A DNA stretch of 64,000 bases, from the NCBI GenBank assembly GCA_041390825.1, contig JAWKPF010000008.1, forward strand, positions 1 through 64,000, in the 5' to 3' direction. The position numbers and the translations under genes were made by a program. Origin of the DNA: Thermomicrobiales bacterium (GTDB lineage: Bacteria; Chloroflexota; Chloroflexia; Thermomicrobiales; UBA6265). This document shows, piece after piece, positions 1 through 9,165 of this stretch (position 1 is its first letter; every line of letters begins with the position of its first letter). Below the pieces are notes generated by a model. The model was not told the origin of the DNA, made no database searches, and saw only the letters and a program-made list of their open reading frames with translations.

Positions 1-276
1 ACTGGCCTGCGATCCGGTCCAGCCGATTGCCGGTTGGGCGGTGTAGTAGCTGTAGAAGAAAGCGGCGGACGACGATCTGGAAGAGATATCGACCGCCGGA
101 ACCGCTGCCGCCTGGACGATGTCGTCGCCCGCTGCGGCGATCACCATCCCATCAGCGAGATAGGGCGCTTCCCCGAGTACAGCGCCGTCTTGCGCAACGG
201 CCTGTTCGACGGGCAACACAAAAAGACTTGCGGCCGCCATCCAGACCGCAAGTCCAAACGCAGTCAACCGACGCAT
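1..276 (-). CDS. Exported protein, N-terminal part only
   Basis: The gene runs off the left edge; 92 codons are visible. It starts with ATG at 276, preceded by a good ribosome binding site (GGGAGG) about ten bases upstream. The first 28 residues form a Sec-type signal peptide: MRR, a hydrophobic stretch, and a probable AQA/VAQ-D cleavage site (PVEQAVAQD). The mature part seen so far is Ala/Val-rich and contains an SSSAAFFYSYYTAQ stretch, but no family is recognisable. It is divergent from the FUSC gene, so the 150 bases between them must carry both promoters. Function unknown. Confidence 0.6.
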   Translation of the reverse strand, partial: MRRLTAFGLAVWMAAASLFVLPVEQAVAQDGAVLGEAPYLADGMVIAAAGDDIVQAAAVPAVDISSRSSSAAFFYSYYTAQPAIGWTGSQAS

Positions 277-425
277 TGGACAGTCCTCCCCGATTGGTCA
301 TCAGGAAGTACGCCTGCACCACGCAATTCCTTTTTGACCCATATTCACCATACTTCAATCGGGAAAGCGTTGGCAAACACCGATCGCACAGGACGCAAGA
401 ATTGCGATAAACAGTCGTCCCTCTG

Positions 426-1616
426 GTGGTTTTCGTGCGTGCAAAGCTGATTTTGATAGTCGAATACCTCACTGGGGTAAAGGGACCGCTCCGCTCTGCG
501 CTCGACTGGTTTCGCGCGCATGGGTTGGGGGAGCGAGTCATCAAGAGCGCCCTGGCGGCGGTGATCGCGTGGCTGCTGGCGGGGTTGTTGCCAGACAACC
601 CCGCGCCGATTCTGGCTCCGCTGACCGCTATCTTCTCGATCAACCTCACCATTGCCGGGAGCATGCGAGACGCGGTCCAGCGTGTGCTCGGAGTGGTCTT
701 TGGCATCCTGCTGGCGGTCTTGATCAGCGAGTACATCGGCGCCAACTCATGGGCGATTTTTCTCGTCATCCTGATCTCGTTCTATGTAGGGCGGCGTCTT
801 GGGCTCGATCCGAGCGGCATCCAGCAGATTGCCGTTTCTGCCTTGCTCATCGTTCTGGGCGCGGCCAGCAAGGCGATCGACGATGCGGCGGTCCTGCATC
901 TTGCCAATACGTTGATCGGCACCGGGGTTGGGTTGCTGCTCAATGCGTCGGTGGCGCCCCCGAATCACTTGCCCGATGCCCGCCGCCGCCTGCTGGAGGT
1001 GGGAGAGGCAATCCAGGATGACCTGCGGATGCTGGCCGAAGCGGCGCGCACCGGTATCAGCAATGACGAAGCGCTCACGACGTTGCATCTGGCGCGTGAA
1101 ACGAACGCCGAGCTCCTGGAACTGGATACCGCGCTCAATCAGGCACGGGAGAGTCTGCAATTCAACCTGCTTGGGCGGCGACAGCGTGATGTGCTGGGAC
1201 TCTATCACCAGGCCGATCTTGCACTCGAGCATGCATCGATCCAGACCCGCATGATTGCCCGCGCGCTGGCGGATGCCACCGCGCAAGACGCGCCGCTCGG
1301 GTGGCTATTGGGAGATGCTTTGGGCGCTCCGTTAGCCGACTTGCTCGACATGGGGGTGGAAACGCTGGACGCGTATCTGACGCGCATCCGCGAAGGTGAC
1401 CTGACGGGCGGATTTCCGATCGACACCGATCGGTTGACTGGCTATCAGGCCGCCATCGCTCGTCGTGCGGCGGATTTCGACGGCGAGCTGCGGCCTGGTG
1501 GCTGGATCTACCTTGGCGAGGTCGTGGCGTTGGCAACACAGCTCATCACCGATCTTTCCACGCCGACCGATCAATTGGAGCGAGTGCCGAACGTCGAGTC
1601 CTTCGAGCTCGCCTGA
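426..1616 (+). CDS. FUSC / aromatic acid exporter (ArAE)-like membrane protein
   Basis: About 396 residues. The N-terminal 180 residues hold six hydrophobic segments (for example ALAAVIAWLLAGLL, ILAPLTAIFSINLTI and LIGTGVGLLLNASV), followed by a soluble, largely helical C-terminal half rich in Glu, Arg and Leu. This is the layout of the FUSC/DUF939 family, whose characterised members export aromatic acids and similar small organic acids across the inner membrane. The start is uncertain: GTG at 426 gives the full length, GTG at 435 is possible, and neither has a clear ribosome binding site. Substrate cannot be told from the sequence. Confidence 0.7.
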   Translation: MVFVRAKLILIVEYLTGVKGPLRSALDWFRAHGLGERVIKSALAAVIAWLLAGLLPDNPAPILAPLTAIFSINLTIAGSMRDAVQRVLGVVFGILLAVLISEYIGANSWAIFLVILISFYVGRRLGLDPSGIQQIAVSALLIVLGAASKAIDDAAVLHLANTLIGTGVGLLLNASVAPPNHLPDARRRLLEVGEAIQDDLRMLAEAARTGISNDEALTTLHLARETNAELLELDTALNQARESLQFNLLGRRQRDVLGLYHQADLALEHASIQTRMIARALADATAQDAPLGWLLGDALGAPLADLLDMGVETLDAYLTRIREGDLTGGFPIDTDRLTGYQAAIARRAADFDGELRPGGWIYLGEVVALATQLITDLSTPTDQLERVPNVESFELA

Positions 1617-1669
1617 GTGAGTCGTTGTCGCAAGCCCACATTGCTGACATCTCGCTCCCGGTTCGATGG

Positions 1670-2617
1670 CTAACCGAGCAAGAGGTCGATGCGGATCGCG
1701 GCGGGACGGCCATCGGACTGGATGAATTCGTTGGTGGCGCGCAGTGCGGAGATCCAGCCGTTGGTTCCGTCTGGCAGCTCGACTTTGCACCAAACCTGAT
1801 ACGCGGTGGCGCTGGTTTCGAGGGTGGCCTCCGGTCCGGTATCGATTTCCAGCAGCGGCAAGCGCAACCCCGGTTCGAGCGTAACCGTTCTGTTCGCTTC
1901 GCCGGACCTCGAAGCACGCACGGGAAACTCGCTTCCCGATAGCGCCACCATCACCTCGGCGCCGGTGGGGATATCCGGTCCGTAGGCGCGCCCATAGATG
2001 ACATGCAGTGGATTGAGCCAGCCAATCTCGGTCGGCAGGAGCTCGCTGTCGAAGGGCCAGTATCCGGGGCCGGGCGGACACTGATAGCCGCAGGGGTAGT
2101 CGTACCAGGGCGCATCGCCGTTGACGATCGATTCCGTCAGGAACGTGCGCATTTCGAAGTGCAAGTGACTGGGCGAGCGGCCGTCGGTCTTGTTCAGAAC
2201 GCGGGCGATGAGCTGGCCGCGGGAGACCGTGTCACCCTCACCAACGAGCAATGCGTAGTCGAGATGGCCGTACATGGAGAGGACCCCGCCGTCATGCTGA
2301 ATGATGACCACGCGGCCGGGATAGTCCGACCCGGCAAAGACCACAATTCCGTCCGCTACGGCGTAGACCGGCGCGCCCGCGGAATTGCCATCGAAATCGA
2401 GATACCAGTTCTCGCCGGTGTGCCACCAGCCGGGATAGAGGGAGGTGTTTTCGACATCGAACGCATGGCGAATGATGGTTCCGTCGCAGGGGATGGCCCC
2501 CTCCCAACCCAGCGGCAGGGCAAAGGCGGGGCTGTTTTGGGCGGCAGCCGTTCGCTGCTTCGCGCCAAACCCCGCCATTGCCGCAGAGGCGAGCAGTTTT
2601 CTTCGATCGATGCGCAT
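1670..2617 (-). CDS. Exported M23 family metallopeptidase
   Basis: About 315 residues. I chose ATG 2617 (MRIDRRKLLASAAM) because GGAAAGGA lies about 12 bases upstream and the protein then begins with a twin-arginine leader ending in AAAQ. The middle carries the M23 lysostaphin/LytM fold: a WHTGENWYLDFDG region, PVYAVADGIVVFAG, MYGHLDY, and the metal-binding HLHFE near residue 152. These enzymes cut peptide bonds in peptidoglycan or other peptides outside the membrane with one zinc ion. The last 100 residues look like a small beta domain. It is tail-to-tail with the FUSC gene and divergent from the large oxidoreductase. Confidence 0.82.
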   Translation of the reverse strand: MRIDRRKLLASAAMAGFGAKQRTAAAQNSPAFALPLGWEGAIPCDGTIIRHAFDVENTSLYPGWWHTGENWYLDFDGNSAGAPVYAVADGIVVFAGSDYPGRVVIIQHDGGVLSMYGHLDYALLVGEGDTVSRGQLIARVLNKTDGRSPSHLHFEMRTFLTESIVNGDAPWYDYPCGYQCPPGPGYWPFDSELLPTEIGWLNPLHVIYGRAYGPDIPTGAEVMVALSGSEFPVRASRSGEANRTVTLEPGLRLPLLEIDTGPEATLETSATAYQVWCKVELPDGTNGWISALRATNEFIQSDGRPAAIRIDLLLG

Positions 2618-2847
2618 CGTGTTCGTGTCGTCCTTTCCGGAGGGCATGCCTCGTCCTGGGGATATACGTCATCGGTCCGCTCGCGGGTTGGGTGCTTCGG
2701 TCTCCGAAGCGTGACTGGGCGTTCTTGGTGCTGCGTGCCGTGGTCAGCCCGCTCCCGTTGCTTTGGTACACTCGCGAGCGTCCCCGAGCGCCCTGTCCCG
2801 GGTTTCTTTCGACCGTGTTCCGGCCGTTCTGCAAGGGTCCAAGCCGC

Positions 2848-5800
2848 GTGTCAACTGCCACTGTCACCGCACCGAAATCAAACGTCTCTCGCGCCACGCT
2901 GGAAACGAGCCGCGTGCTGCAAGCAGAGCTGAAAGCGCGCATCAACGGCGAGGTCCGGTTCGACCGAACATCGCGGATGCTCTATTCCACCGACGCGTCC
3001 AACTATCAGATCGAACCGGTGGGCGTCGTGATTCCGCGGTCGATGGACGATGCGATTGGCGCGATCGAGCTGGCAGCCAGCCATGGGGTGCCGATTCTGC
3101 CGCGTGGTGGTGGATCGTCACTGGCCGGGCAGACGGTGGGCGCGGCGCTGGTGATCGACTTTTCCAAGTATCTCTCCCGCATCCACGATCTCAATGTGGA
3201 AGAGGGGACCGTGCTGGCCGAGCCGGGTCTCAATCTCGAAAGCCTGAACAACCAGCTGAAGGCCAACAAGCTGATGTTCGGGCCGGATCCTTCGTCGAGC
3301 AACCGCGCGACGATTGGCGGGGTGATTGGCAACAACTCGACTGGCGCGCATTCGATTCTCTACGGCATGACCGGGGACAACGTCCTCGCCGTGCGCGCCG
3401 CGTTGGCGACCGGCGGCGTGGCCGAACTGAGCCAGGTCTCGGCCGAGACACTGGCGGCGCAGGCAGCGGCAGACGATCCGCGCGGGCGCCTGCTGCGCGA
3501 CATCCTGGCGTTCCGGGAGGCGAACCGCGATCTGATCGCGCGGGATTTCCCGCCTCACTGGCGGCGTTCGACAGGCTATTCGCTGAACGAGTTGCTCAAA
3601 CCGGACGGGGAGTTCAACCCGGCCCGCTTGCTGGTTTCGTCCGAAGGCACCCTGGCGACGGTGCTGCAAGCACGCATGAAGCTGGCGCCAACCCCGAAGC
3701 AAACCGCGCTGGTGCTGTTGCAGTTTGCCGAACTGGTGCCGGCGATGGAAGCCACCAGTCACATCCTCGAATGCGAGCCCTCGGCGGTCGAGCTGATGGA
3801 CCGCATGCTCATCGATCTCACCCGTGCCCAGCCGGGATATGCCAGCCGCATCTCGTTCATCGAGGGTAACCCGGCCGGGATCCTGGCGGTCGAGTTCTAC
3901 GGAGAATCCGAAGCGGAGCTCGTCTCCAGGTGTGCCGCGCTGGAAGCTCATCTGAAGAAACACAAGGTCGCGATGAGCGCCGAGCCATTGCGCGTGCTGG
4001 ACGCCAAGCGGCAAGCCGACATCTGGAAGGTGCGCAAGGACGGGTTGGGGCTGCTCTACTCGATTCGGGGCGATTACAAACCGATTCCGGTGATCGAGGA
4101 TGTCTCCGTGCCGGTGGAGCACCTGCCCGAGTTCGTCGGCGCGGTCGAGCGGATGTGCGCCGAGCACGGCACGACCGCCGCCTATTACGCGCATGCGTCT
4201 GCCGGTTGTCTGCACATTCGCCCGCTCATCAATCTGAAGAGCGAAGACGGCATCCGGATGATGAAGGAGATGGCCGACGAGGCTGCCCAGATGGCGCACC
4301 GGTTTGGCGGGGTAATGTCCGGCGAGCATGGCGATGGGTTGCAGCGCTCAGAGCTGAACGAAGTCATCTTTGGTCCGGAGCTCTATCAGGCGATGCGCCA
4401 GTTCAAGGCGATCTTCGACCCAGACGGCATCATGAACCCCGGCAAGAAGGTCGATGCGCCGCCGATGACGGAGAACCTGCGACTGGGCGTCGACTATCAC
4501 CCGGTCGAGCTGAAAACCCATATCGATTTCTCGCGCGAGGGCGGCTTCATGGCCGCGGTCGAGATGTGCAATGGCGCCGCGGTTTGCCGCAAGACCAAAG
4601 CCGGCACGATGTGTCCCTCCTACATGGCGACCAAAGACGAGATGGACACCACGCGGGCACGCGCAAATGCACTGCGCAACGCGCTGGCTGGCAACATCTT
4701 CGAACCAGCGGATTTGACCAGGAAAGAGACGTACGAGGTCATGGATCTCTGTCTCTCCTGTAAGGCTTGCAAGACCGAATGCCCGTCCAGTGTGGACATG
4801 GCCAAGCTCAAGATCGAGTTTCTGGCTCAGTACTACGAGGCGAACGGCGTGCCGACCAGGGCCAAGATCTTCGGCAATATCCACACACTCTCACGTTTGG
4901 GCTCGATGTTCGCGCCGGTCGCCAATTTGGCGTTGACCACTCCGCTGAGCGCGCCGGTGATGCGCGCGGTGGGAGTGCATCCCGAGCGCAAGATGTCGAC
5001 CTTCAAGCACAACACGTTCGTGAAGCGCTGGAAGAAGCATGTGCGGGGGTTGCCGCCAAACCGTCCGACCAGAGGGGCGGTGGTCTATTTCCACGACACC
5101 TTCGCGACCTACAACTATCCGCATATTGGGATGGCGGCGGTCGAGCTTCTTGAAGCAGCCGGGTTCCAGGTCATCATCGAAGAACGGCGCGCGTGTTGCG
5201 GCCGTCCGATGCTCTCCAAGGGATTGGTCAACGATGCGCGCAAGAACGCGCGCAGAAACGTGGAATTGCTGGCGCCGCATGCACGCATGGGGATTCCCAT
5301 CGTTGGCACCGAGCCGAGCTGCATTCTGACATTGCGTGACGAGTACATCGATCTCCTGCCGGGGAACGAAGACGCGCAATTGGTCGCAAAGCATGCCTTC
5401 ATGATCGATGAGTATCTCGCCAAGCTGGATGCAGATGGCGAGCTGGGCATCAACTGGAAGGCGAGCGACCGTGATGACGTCTTCTTCCATGGGCATTGCC
5501 ATCAGAAAGCGTTGATCGGGATGGGGCCGTCGATGTCGATCCTGAAGTCGGCAGGTTGCTCGGCGCAGGAGAGTGGCGCCGGATGTTGCGGCATGGCGGG
5601 TTCGTTTGGCTACGAGGCCGAGCATTACGACGTCTCGAAGCGGATCGGCGAAGAGCGGCTCTTCCCCGCGATCGACAAGCTGAACACCTCGACCACCGTG
5701 GCGGTGGCCGGAGTCTCCTGCCGGCAACAGATCGACCATTTCACTGGCCGGGATACCCGTCATATTGCAGAAGTGCTCGCCGACCGGATCGACAGATCCC

Positions 5801-5901
5801 GTCCGTGGAGTCCGCCGCCGACGCACACGCCGTTGCCCGAGGTCGAGCCGACTCCGGAAGCGCAGGCACATGCGGATCAAGTGGGAATCGAGGCGCCGTA
5901 G
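2848..5901 (+). CDS. FAD-linked oxidase fused to Fe-S / CCG-domain reductase (2-hydroxyacid dehydrogenase type)
   Basis: About 1017 residues from a GTG at 2848 with AAGGG upstream; the frame is open further 5' but overlaps the divergent M23 gene. The order is: FAD_binding_4 domain (PRGGGSSLAGQ near residue 85), FAD-oxidase C-terminal domain (to about 540), a cysteine cluster around 573-590 (CRKTKAGTMCPSY), a second cluster CLSCKACKTECPSS near 635, and two CCG domains (RACCGRP near 783, GAGCCGMAGSFG near 910). This is a fusion of a GlcD/Dld-like flavoprotein with a GlpC/GlcF-like iron-sulfur subunit. Such proteins oxidise D-lactate, glycolate or D-2-hydroxyglutarate and pass electrons to the quinone pool. 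The exact substrate is not predictable here. Confidence 0.85.
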   Translation: MSTATVTAPKSNVSRATLETSRVLQAELKARINGEVRFDRTSRMLYSTDASNYQIEPVGVVIPRSMDDAIGAIELAASHGVPILPRGGGSSLAGQTVGAALVIDFSKYLSRIHDLNVEEGTVLAEPGLNLESLNNQLKANKLMFGPDPSSSNRATIGGVIGNNSTGAHSILYGMTGDNVLAVRAALATGGVAELSQVSAETLAAQAAADDPRGRLLRDILAFREANRDLIARDFPPHWRRSTGYSLNELLKPDGEFNPARLLVSSEGTLATVLQARMKLAPTPKQTALVLLQFAELVPAMEATSHILECEPSAVELMDRMLIDLTRAQPGYASRISFIEGNPAGILAVEFYGESEAELVSRCAALEAHLKKHKVAMSAEPLRVLDAKRQADIWKVRKDGLGLLYSIRGDYKPIPVIEDVSVPVEHLPEFVGAVERMCAEHGTTAAYYAHASAGCLHIRPLINLKSEDGIRMMKEMADEAAQMAHRFGGVMSGEHGDGLQRSELNEVIFGPELYQAMRQFKAIFDPDGIMNPGKKVDAPPMTENLRLGVDYHPVELKTHIDFSREGGFMAAVEMCNGAAVCRKTKAGTMCPSYMATKDEMDTTRARANALRNALAGNIFEPADLTRKETYEVMDLCLSCKACKTECPSSVDMAKLKIEFLAQYYEANGVPTRAKIFGNIHTLSRLGSMFAPVANLALTTPLSAPVMRAVGVHPERKMSTFKHNTFVKRWKKHVRGLPPNRPTRGAVVYFHDTFATYNYPHIGMAAVELLEAAGFQVIIEERRACCGRPMLSKGLVNDARKNARRNVELLAPHARMGIPIVGTEPSCILTLRDEYIDLLPGNEDAQLVAKHAFMIDEYLAKLDADGELGINWKASDRDDVFFHGHCHQKALIGMGPSMSILKSAGCSAQESGAGCCGMAGSFGYEAEHYDVSKRIGEERLFPAIDKLNTSTTVAVAGVSCRQQIDHFTGRDTRHIAEVLADRIDRSRPWSPPPTHTPLPEVEPTPEAQAHADQVGIEAP

Positions 5902-5943
5902 GGCAGAGACGGAGTTGGGCGTCTGGGAGCGGTCCTCGACAAC

Positions 5944-5973
5944 TTACCAGGATGCGAACACATGATCTATACT
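5944..5973 (+). promoter_or_regulatory. Possible sigma-70 promoter of the isochorismatase-like gene
   Basis: TTACCA and TATACT are separated by 18 bases, about 55 bases upstream of the start codon at 6030. The -10 matches five of six consensus bases and the -35 four of six. It lies in the short gap after the large oxidoreductase gene. Seen by eye only. Confidence 0.35.
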
Positions 5974-6029
5974 GGTTTCTGCTCGCACCGAGCCGTTCTT
6001 TCGCTACAGTCGTTCGACGAGATGCCGCT

Positions 6030-6587
6030 ATGACTACGCTTCCCAATCGTCCCAATACCGCCGTGCTCGTTATCGATGTCCAGAACGGGGTCGTGGCCAA
6101 CGGGCACAACCGCGAGGCCGTCGTTGCCAACATCAACGAGGTGGTGGCGAAAGCACGTGCGGCGCAGGTGCCAGTGGTCTGGATTCAGCACGATGACGAG
6201 GGCCTGCCAAAGGGGAGCGACGATTGGGAGATCGTTCCAGAGCTCGTCCCCGGCGACGGTGAGCCGAGGATCGAAAAGCAGTACGGTGATTCGTTCGAGG
6301 CGACGATCCTCGATTCCCTGCTGGCAGGGCTTGGGGTCGGTAGCCTCGTGATTACGGGCGCCCAGACCGATGCTTGCGTGCGCTCGACGCTCCACGGAGC
6401 AGTGGCCCGGGGATACGATGCGCTGCTGGTTGGCGATGCGCACACCACCGACGACTTTAGCGCGTACGGGATGCCGCCAGCGGACAAGGTCATTGCGCAC
6501 ACGAATATGTATTGGCAATACCAAACGGCACCGGGCCGCACCATGGGTGTTCTGGCGGCGGCGGAGATTTCCTTCGACAACGTCTGA
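6030..6587 (+). CDS. Isochorismatase-family cysteine hydrolase
   Basis: 185 residues, start ATG 6030. It shows the family triad: Asp16 (VLVIDVQNG), Lys83 (EKQYGDSF) and Cys116 (TGAQTDACVRST), with the cis-peptide region just before the cysteine. Length is normal for a single-domain member. The family includes isochorismatases, nicotinamidases, N-carbamoyl amidohydrolases and many uncharacterised amidases, and nothing in the neighbourhood picks one; the VDIQN-type start and short length fit a small-amide hydrolase. It probably forms a single-gene unit that ends at the perfect palindrome at 6623. Confidence 0.8.
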   Translation: MTTLPNRPNTAVLVIDVQNGVVANGHNREAVVANINEVVAKARAAQVPVVWIQHDDEGLPKGSDDWEIVPELVPGDGEPRIEKQYGDSFEATILDSLLAGLGVGSLVITGAQTDACVRSTLHGAVARGYDALLVGDAHTTDDFSAYGMPPADKVIAHTNMYWQYQTAPGRTMGVLAAAEISFDNV

Positions 6588-6622
6588 GCGTTTGCTGTGT
6601 CCTGCACCGCCCGCGTGCAATG

Positions 6623-6658
6623 GACAACGGCTCGGGCGAATTCGCCCGAGCCGTTGTC
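6623..6658. terminator. 36-bp perfect palindrome between convergent genes, likely bidirectional terminator
   Basis: Two 18-base arms (GACAACGGCTCGGGCGAA and its exact complement) meet at a central GAATTC with no loop. It sits between the 3' ends of the isochorismatase-like gene and the cysteine-rich gene, where a terminator serving both strands is expected. There is no T-run on either side, so the termination role is inferred. Confidence 0.6.
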
Positions 6659-6693
6659 GTGATGCCCCGTAGGCAGGGAAAGCCCGGTAGCCG

Positions 6694-7857
6694 CTACTCC
6701 TCGGTGCCAGGTTCGTTCTCGTGCGACGGTTCCTGCCGGAGCCGTCGCGCGGTCAGATATGCAGCCAGCGCACCTGCGCCGGCAAGGAGGAACCCGCCTC
6801 CTTCGCTCGTGCTCCCGCTTCCGGTACCCGGCAGGGTGGAGACTGGCGGCGTGTAGGTCGTGCAGCATTTGGACGAGCAGCTGCCGTCATGACAGCAGCA
6901 GAGGCCGGAGTCGCAATCGCTGTCCTGCGCGCAACCAGGGACGCAGCAATTGGCGGAACAGGTACCGTCATTGCAGCAGCAGGCGTCCCAGGCGCAATCG
7001 TCGTTGCTTTGGCAATAGCAATCGCAGCTGCCTTCGACGCAGCCGCAGCCTTCGGGACAGCGGCGATTCGGGTCGAGCCCGATGGCTGCGTCGTCGATAC
7101 AGCATTCGATGTCGCGGCACTGGCCAGCGCAGCAGATCGATCCCGTGGGGCATTCATGATCGCTGCAGCATGCAGCGCATACCGATCCATTCCCGGTATC
7201 GCAGCAGACAAGGCCATCGCAGCAGTCGAGTTGGGCGGGCCAATCGTCGCTGGCCGCGGACACTTCCAACAGACCGCACACCTCGCCAAATCCAACACAG
7301 CATTCACCGTCGGAAACGCAGATGTTGTCGCAGCAGACCAGGCTACCGCGTTCACACGGCACGCAGTCGCCCTGATGGCAGAGTTCGCACGATCCGCAAT
7401 CTGAATCGTCGCAGCACTCCGAGCAGAACAGTTCATTGCCTTCGCAGCACGCCACTTGCCCTTCCGGGCAAAGAATCGAGTCTGGCACGCAGGCGCCATC
7501 GAGGCAGGTTGCGCAATCGCCACAGTCAAGTGGCTGGCATGCGCCACCGTCGATACAACGCTCGCATGGTTCACAATCGTCGGTGCTGCAGCATTCCTGG
7601 CAGATTCCGGCGCAGCAGAGGAGACCGGCCGCACACTGGGTGGCGCAGGCGCCGCAGTTCGCGGCATCGCTTCCGAGGTCGACGCACATGTCATTGCAGA
7701 GAACTTGCCGCTCTGGGCATTGAGCGGTTGCCTGGTCGAGCCTGGTGGCGGCAGCCCCGCCCAGGATGGCTCCCCCGGCGAAGATCTTGAGGACTTTGCG
7801 GCGAGTGTGCCCCTCGGCCAACAGACGCGTCCACGCGTCGAATCGCTTATCGTCCAT
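6694..7857 (-). CDS. Cysteine-rich surface protein with Tat leader and LPGTG sorting signal
   Basis: 387 residues. ATG 7857 is chosen because AGGAGG lies 11 bases upstream. The N-terminus (MDDKRFDAW, then TRRKVLKIFAGGA) is a twin-arginine leader with an extended n-region. The mature part contains about 70 cysteines, often as CC or CCC, in repeats such as CCSTDDCEPC, CCDDSDCGSC and CCSDHEC, spaced like disulfide-knotted EGF- or granulin-like modules with many Asp and Gly. The C-terminus has LPGTG, a Gly/Ser spacer, a hydrophobic stretch (FLLAGAGALAAYL) and RRLR, the form of a sortase signal. I infer a wall-attached, disulfide-rich protein folded before export. No enzymatic motif is visible. 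Confidence 0.75.
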   Translation of the reverse strand: MDDKRFDAWTRLLAEGHTRRKVLKIFAGGAILGGAAATRLDQATAQCPERQVLCNDMCVDLGSDAANCGACATQCAAGLLCCAGICQECCSTDDCEPCERCIDGGACQPLDCGDCATCLDGACVPDSILCPEGQVACCEGNELFCSECCDDSDCGSCELCHQGDCVPCERGSLVCCDNICVSDGECCVGFGEVCGLLEVSAASDDWPAQLDCCDGLVCCDTGNGSVCAACCSDHECPTGSICCAGQCRDIECCIDDAAIGLDPNRRCPEGCGCVEGSCDCYCQSNDDCAWDACCCNDGTCSANCCVPGCAQDSDCDSGLCCCHDGSCSSKCCTTYTPPVSTLPGTGSGSTSEGGGFLLAGAGALAAYLTARRLRQEPSHENEPGTEE

Positions 7858-8069
7858 GTGAATACCCTCCTGTTCGAACTGGTCCTCTCCGTCAAGGTCC
7901 GTTCGATCGAAGGCCAACTGGACCTTCACGGGGGGCACCCTTGGATACTACGCCTGCGCTCGGGAACAGGAGAATTTGGGTAGGGGTGCGACACCGACAC
8001 AAGGCACGACCTGTCGATGCGCGGCATGATGCCCGGGGATCACAGGGGTGAGCGTTGTCGGCGCGCCGT

Positions 8070-8963
8070 CTATTGATAGATAACGATGTCTGGCGGTGGC
8101 GCGAGGGCCAGAACCTCTTCCGGCGTCATGAGCGGGACGTCCTGCTGGTACCAGAGCTTGAACCCGTAGAAGTCGAACGGCACTTCGCCGGCGACCACGT
8201 TGTAGGTCTCCGTCTTGGCGACCGGATCGCCCCAGCCGTCGACTTCGAGCACGAACTGCACGCCATCCGGGACGACGATCTGGTCCTTGTTCGTGATCGA
8301 GTAGAGATTGAACTGATGGACGATCAGGATCTTGGGCGGCAGGCCGTTTTCGGCTGAGATGTTGGCGAGCTCCTGCAGGGCCCAGTTGACATCGGCAGCG
8401 TCGATCTGACCAAGCACCTCGCCGGGGACTTCGCCCTCGTTGACACTGAACTCCGGATCGAGCGCCAGATGGACATGGGGATAGAGCAGGTATTCACGCA
8501 CGGCGTGCAGCTCTTGCTCGGTGGTGTTGTAGCCGTACTGCATGTCGAGAATCAGCAGCAAGTCGTTGGCCGCGGTGAAGTCGACATATTCCTGAATCCA
8601 GTCCGGGCTGGTGTATTCGAGGTAGTTGCCATCCGCGCCGGCGTCGCGTTGCGCGACCGAGGCGATCACCTCGTAGGCCAGCTTGACGGGACGGGTGGGA
8701 TCGGCTGCTTCATAGGCCGCGGCCTGGTCTTGCAGGATCGGGAGCAGATCTTCCTTGGCGTATTCGCCAAGGATTCCCATGAGCTCGTTGGTGGGAAAGC
8801 CGTAGTAGGAGAGGATGCGATTCGCCGGGAGCAGGTAGCCGTCGTCCGCGCTGGTTCCATCGCTCTGCGCCACGACGCGAGAAAAACTCGGGGCGAGCGC
8901 GGCAGCGGAAAGGGCCGCCGATCCTATCAGGAACGATCGTCGCGAAGGAGTCGATGGCCGCAC
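8070..8963 (-). CDS. Tat-exported protein of unknown function
   Basis: About 297 residues from GTG 8963, which has AAGGA 11 bases upstream; an ATG 120 bases further upstream is less likely because it would bury the leader. The leader is SRRSFLIGSAALSAAAL ending in VVAQS. The mature protein has segments such as RILSYYGFPTNELMGILGEY, LLLILDMQYG, HLALDPEF and KILIVHQFNLY, which alternate beta and alpha like a TIM-barrel and keep Asp/Glu/His at strand ends. That would suit an extracellular glycoside-hydrolase-like fold, but I cannot assign a family. It is followed by the zinc peptidase gene upstream on the same strand. Confidence 0.65.
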   Translation of the reverse strand: MRPSTPSRRSFLIGSAALSAAALAPSFSRVVAQSDGTSADDGYLLPANRILSYYGFPTNELMGILGEYAKEDLLPILQDQAAAYEAADPTRPVKLAYEVIASVAQRDAGADGNYLEYTSPDWIQEYVDFTAANDLLLILDMQYGYNTTEQELHAVREYLLYPHVHLALDPEFSVNEGEVPGEVLGQIDAADVNWALQELANISAENGLPPKILIVHQFNLYSITNKDQIVVPDGVQFVLEVDGWGDPVAKTETYNVVAGEVPFDFYGFKLWYQQDVPLMTPEEVLALAPPPDIVIYQ

Positions 8964-9133
8964 GATTGCAGGATCCTTTCCATGGGAGCGCTGATCGAAA
9001 GGCGAACGCTCCAGCTCCGCTGGTGAGAACGGAGTTGGAGCGTTCAGTATCAGTAACGCACGAAACGCCGAAAATGGTCTCATTTACGAACGAATGCTGG
9101 GTCGGAGGCTATCTCCGTTCCGGGTCAGATGCG

Positions 9134-9162
9134 TTGGACACTCGACCCTGGACCCTGGACAG
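9134..9162. repeat. GTCCAG-type short tandem tract
   Basis: The tract reads GGACACTCGACCCTGGACC and continues CTGGACAGC; on the other strand it is GTCCAGGGTCCAGGGTCGAGTGTCC. It lies directly after the stop codon of the zinc peptidase gene. The same motif recurs at 21.4, 28.7 and 47.4 kb. Confidence 0.55.
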
Positions 9163-9165
9163 CAA

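Noticed and set aside
2578..2847. 90 extra N-terminal codons of the FAD/Fe-S oxidoreductase
   Set aside because: They overlap the divergent M23 gene, do not resemble the family, and the GTG at 2848 has a ribosome binding site just before the conserved N-terminus.
3118..4329. 403-codon open frame on the minus strand
   Set aside because: It is antisense to the FAD domain of the large oxidoreductase.
6721..7404. Ala-rich, membrane-like open frame on the plus strand
   Set aside because: It is the antisense reading of the Cys codons (GCA/ACA) of the LPGTG protein, which has a strong ribosome binding site and both targeting signals.
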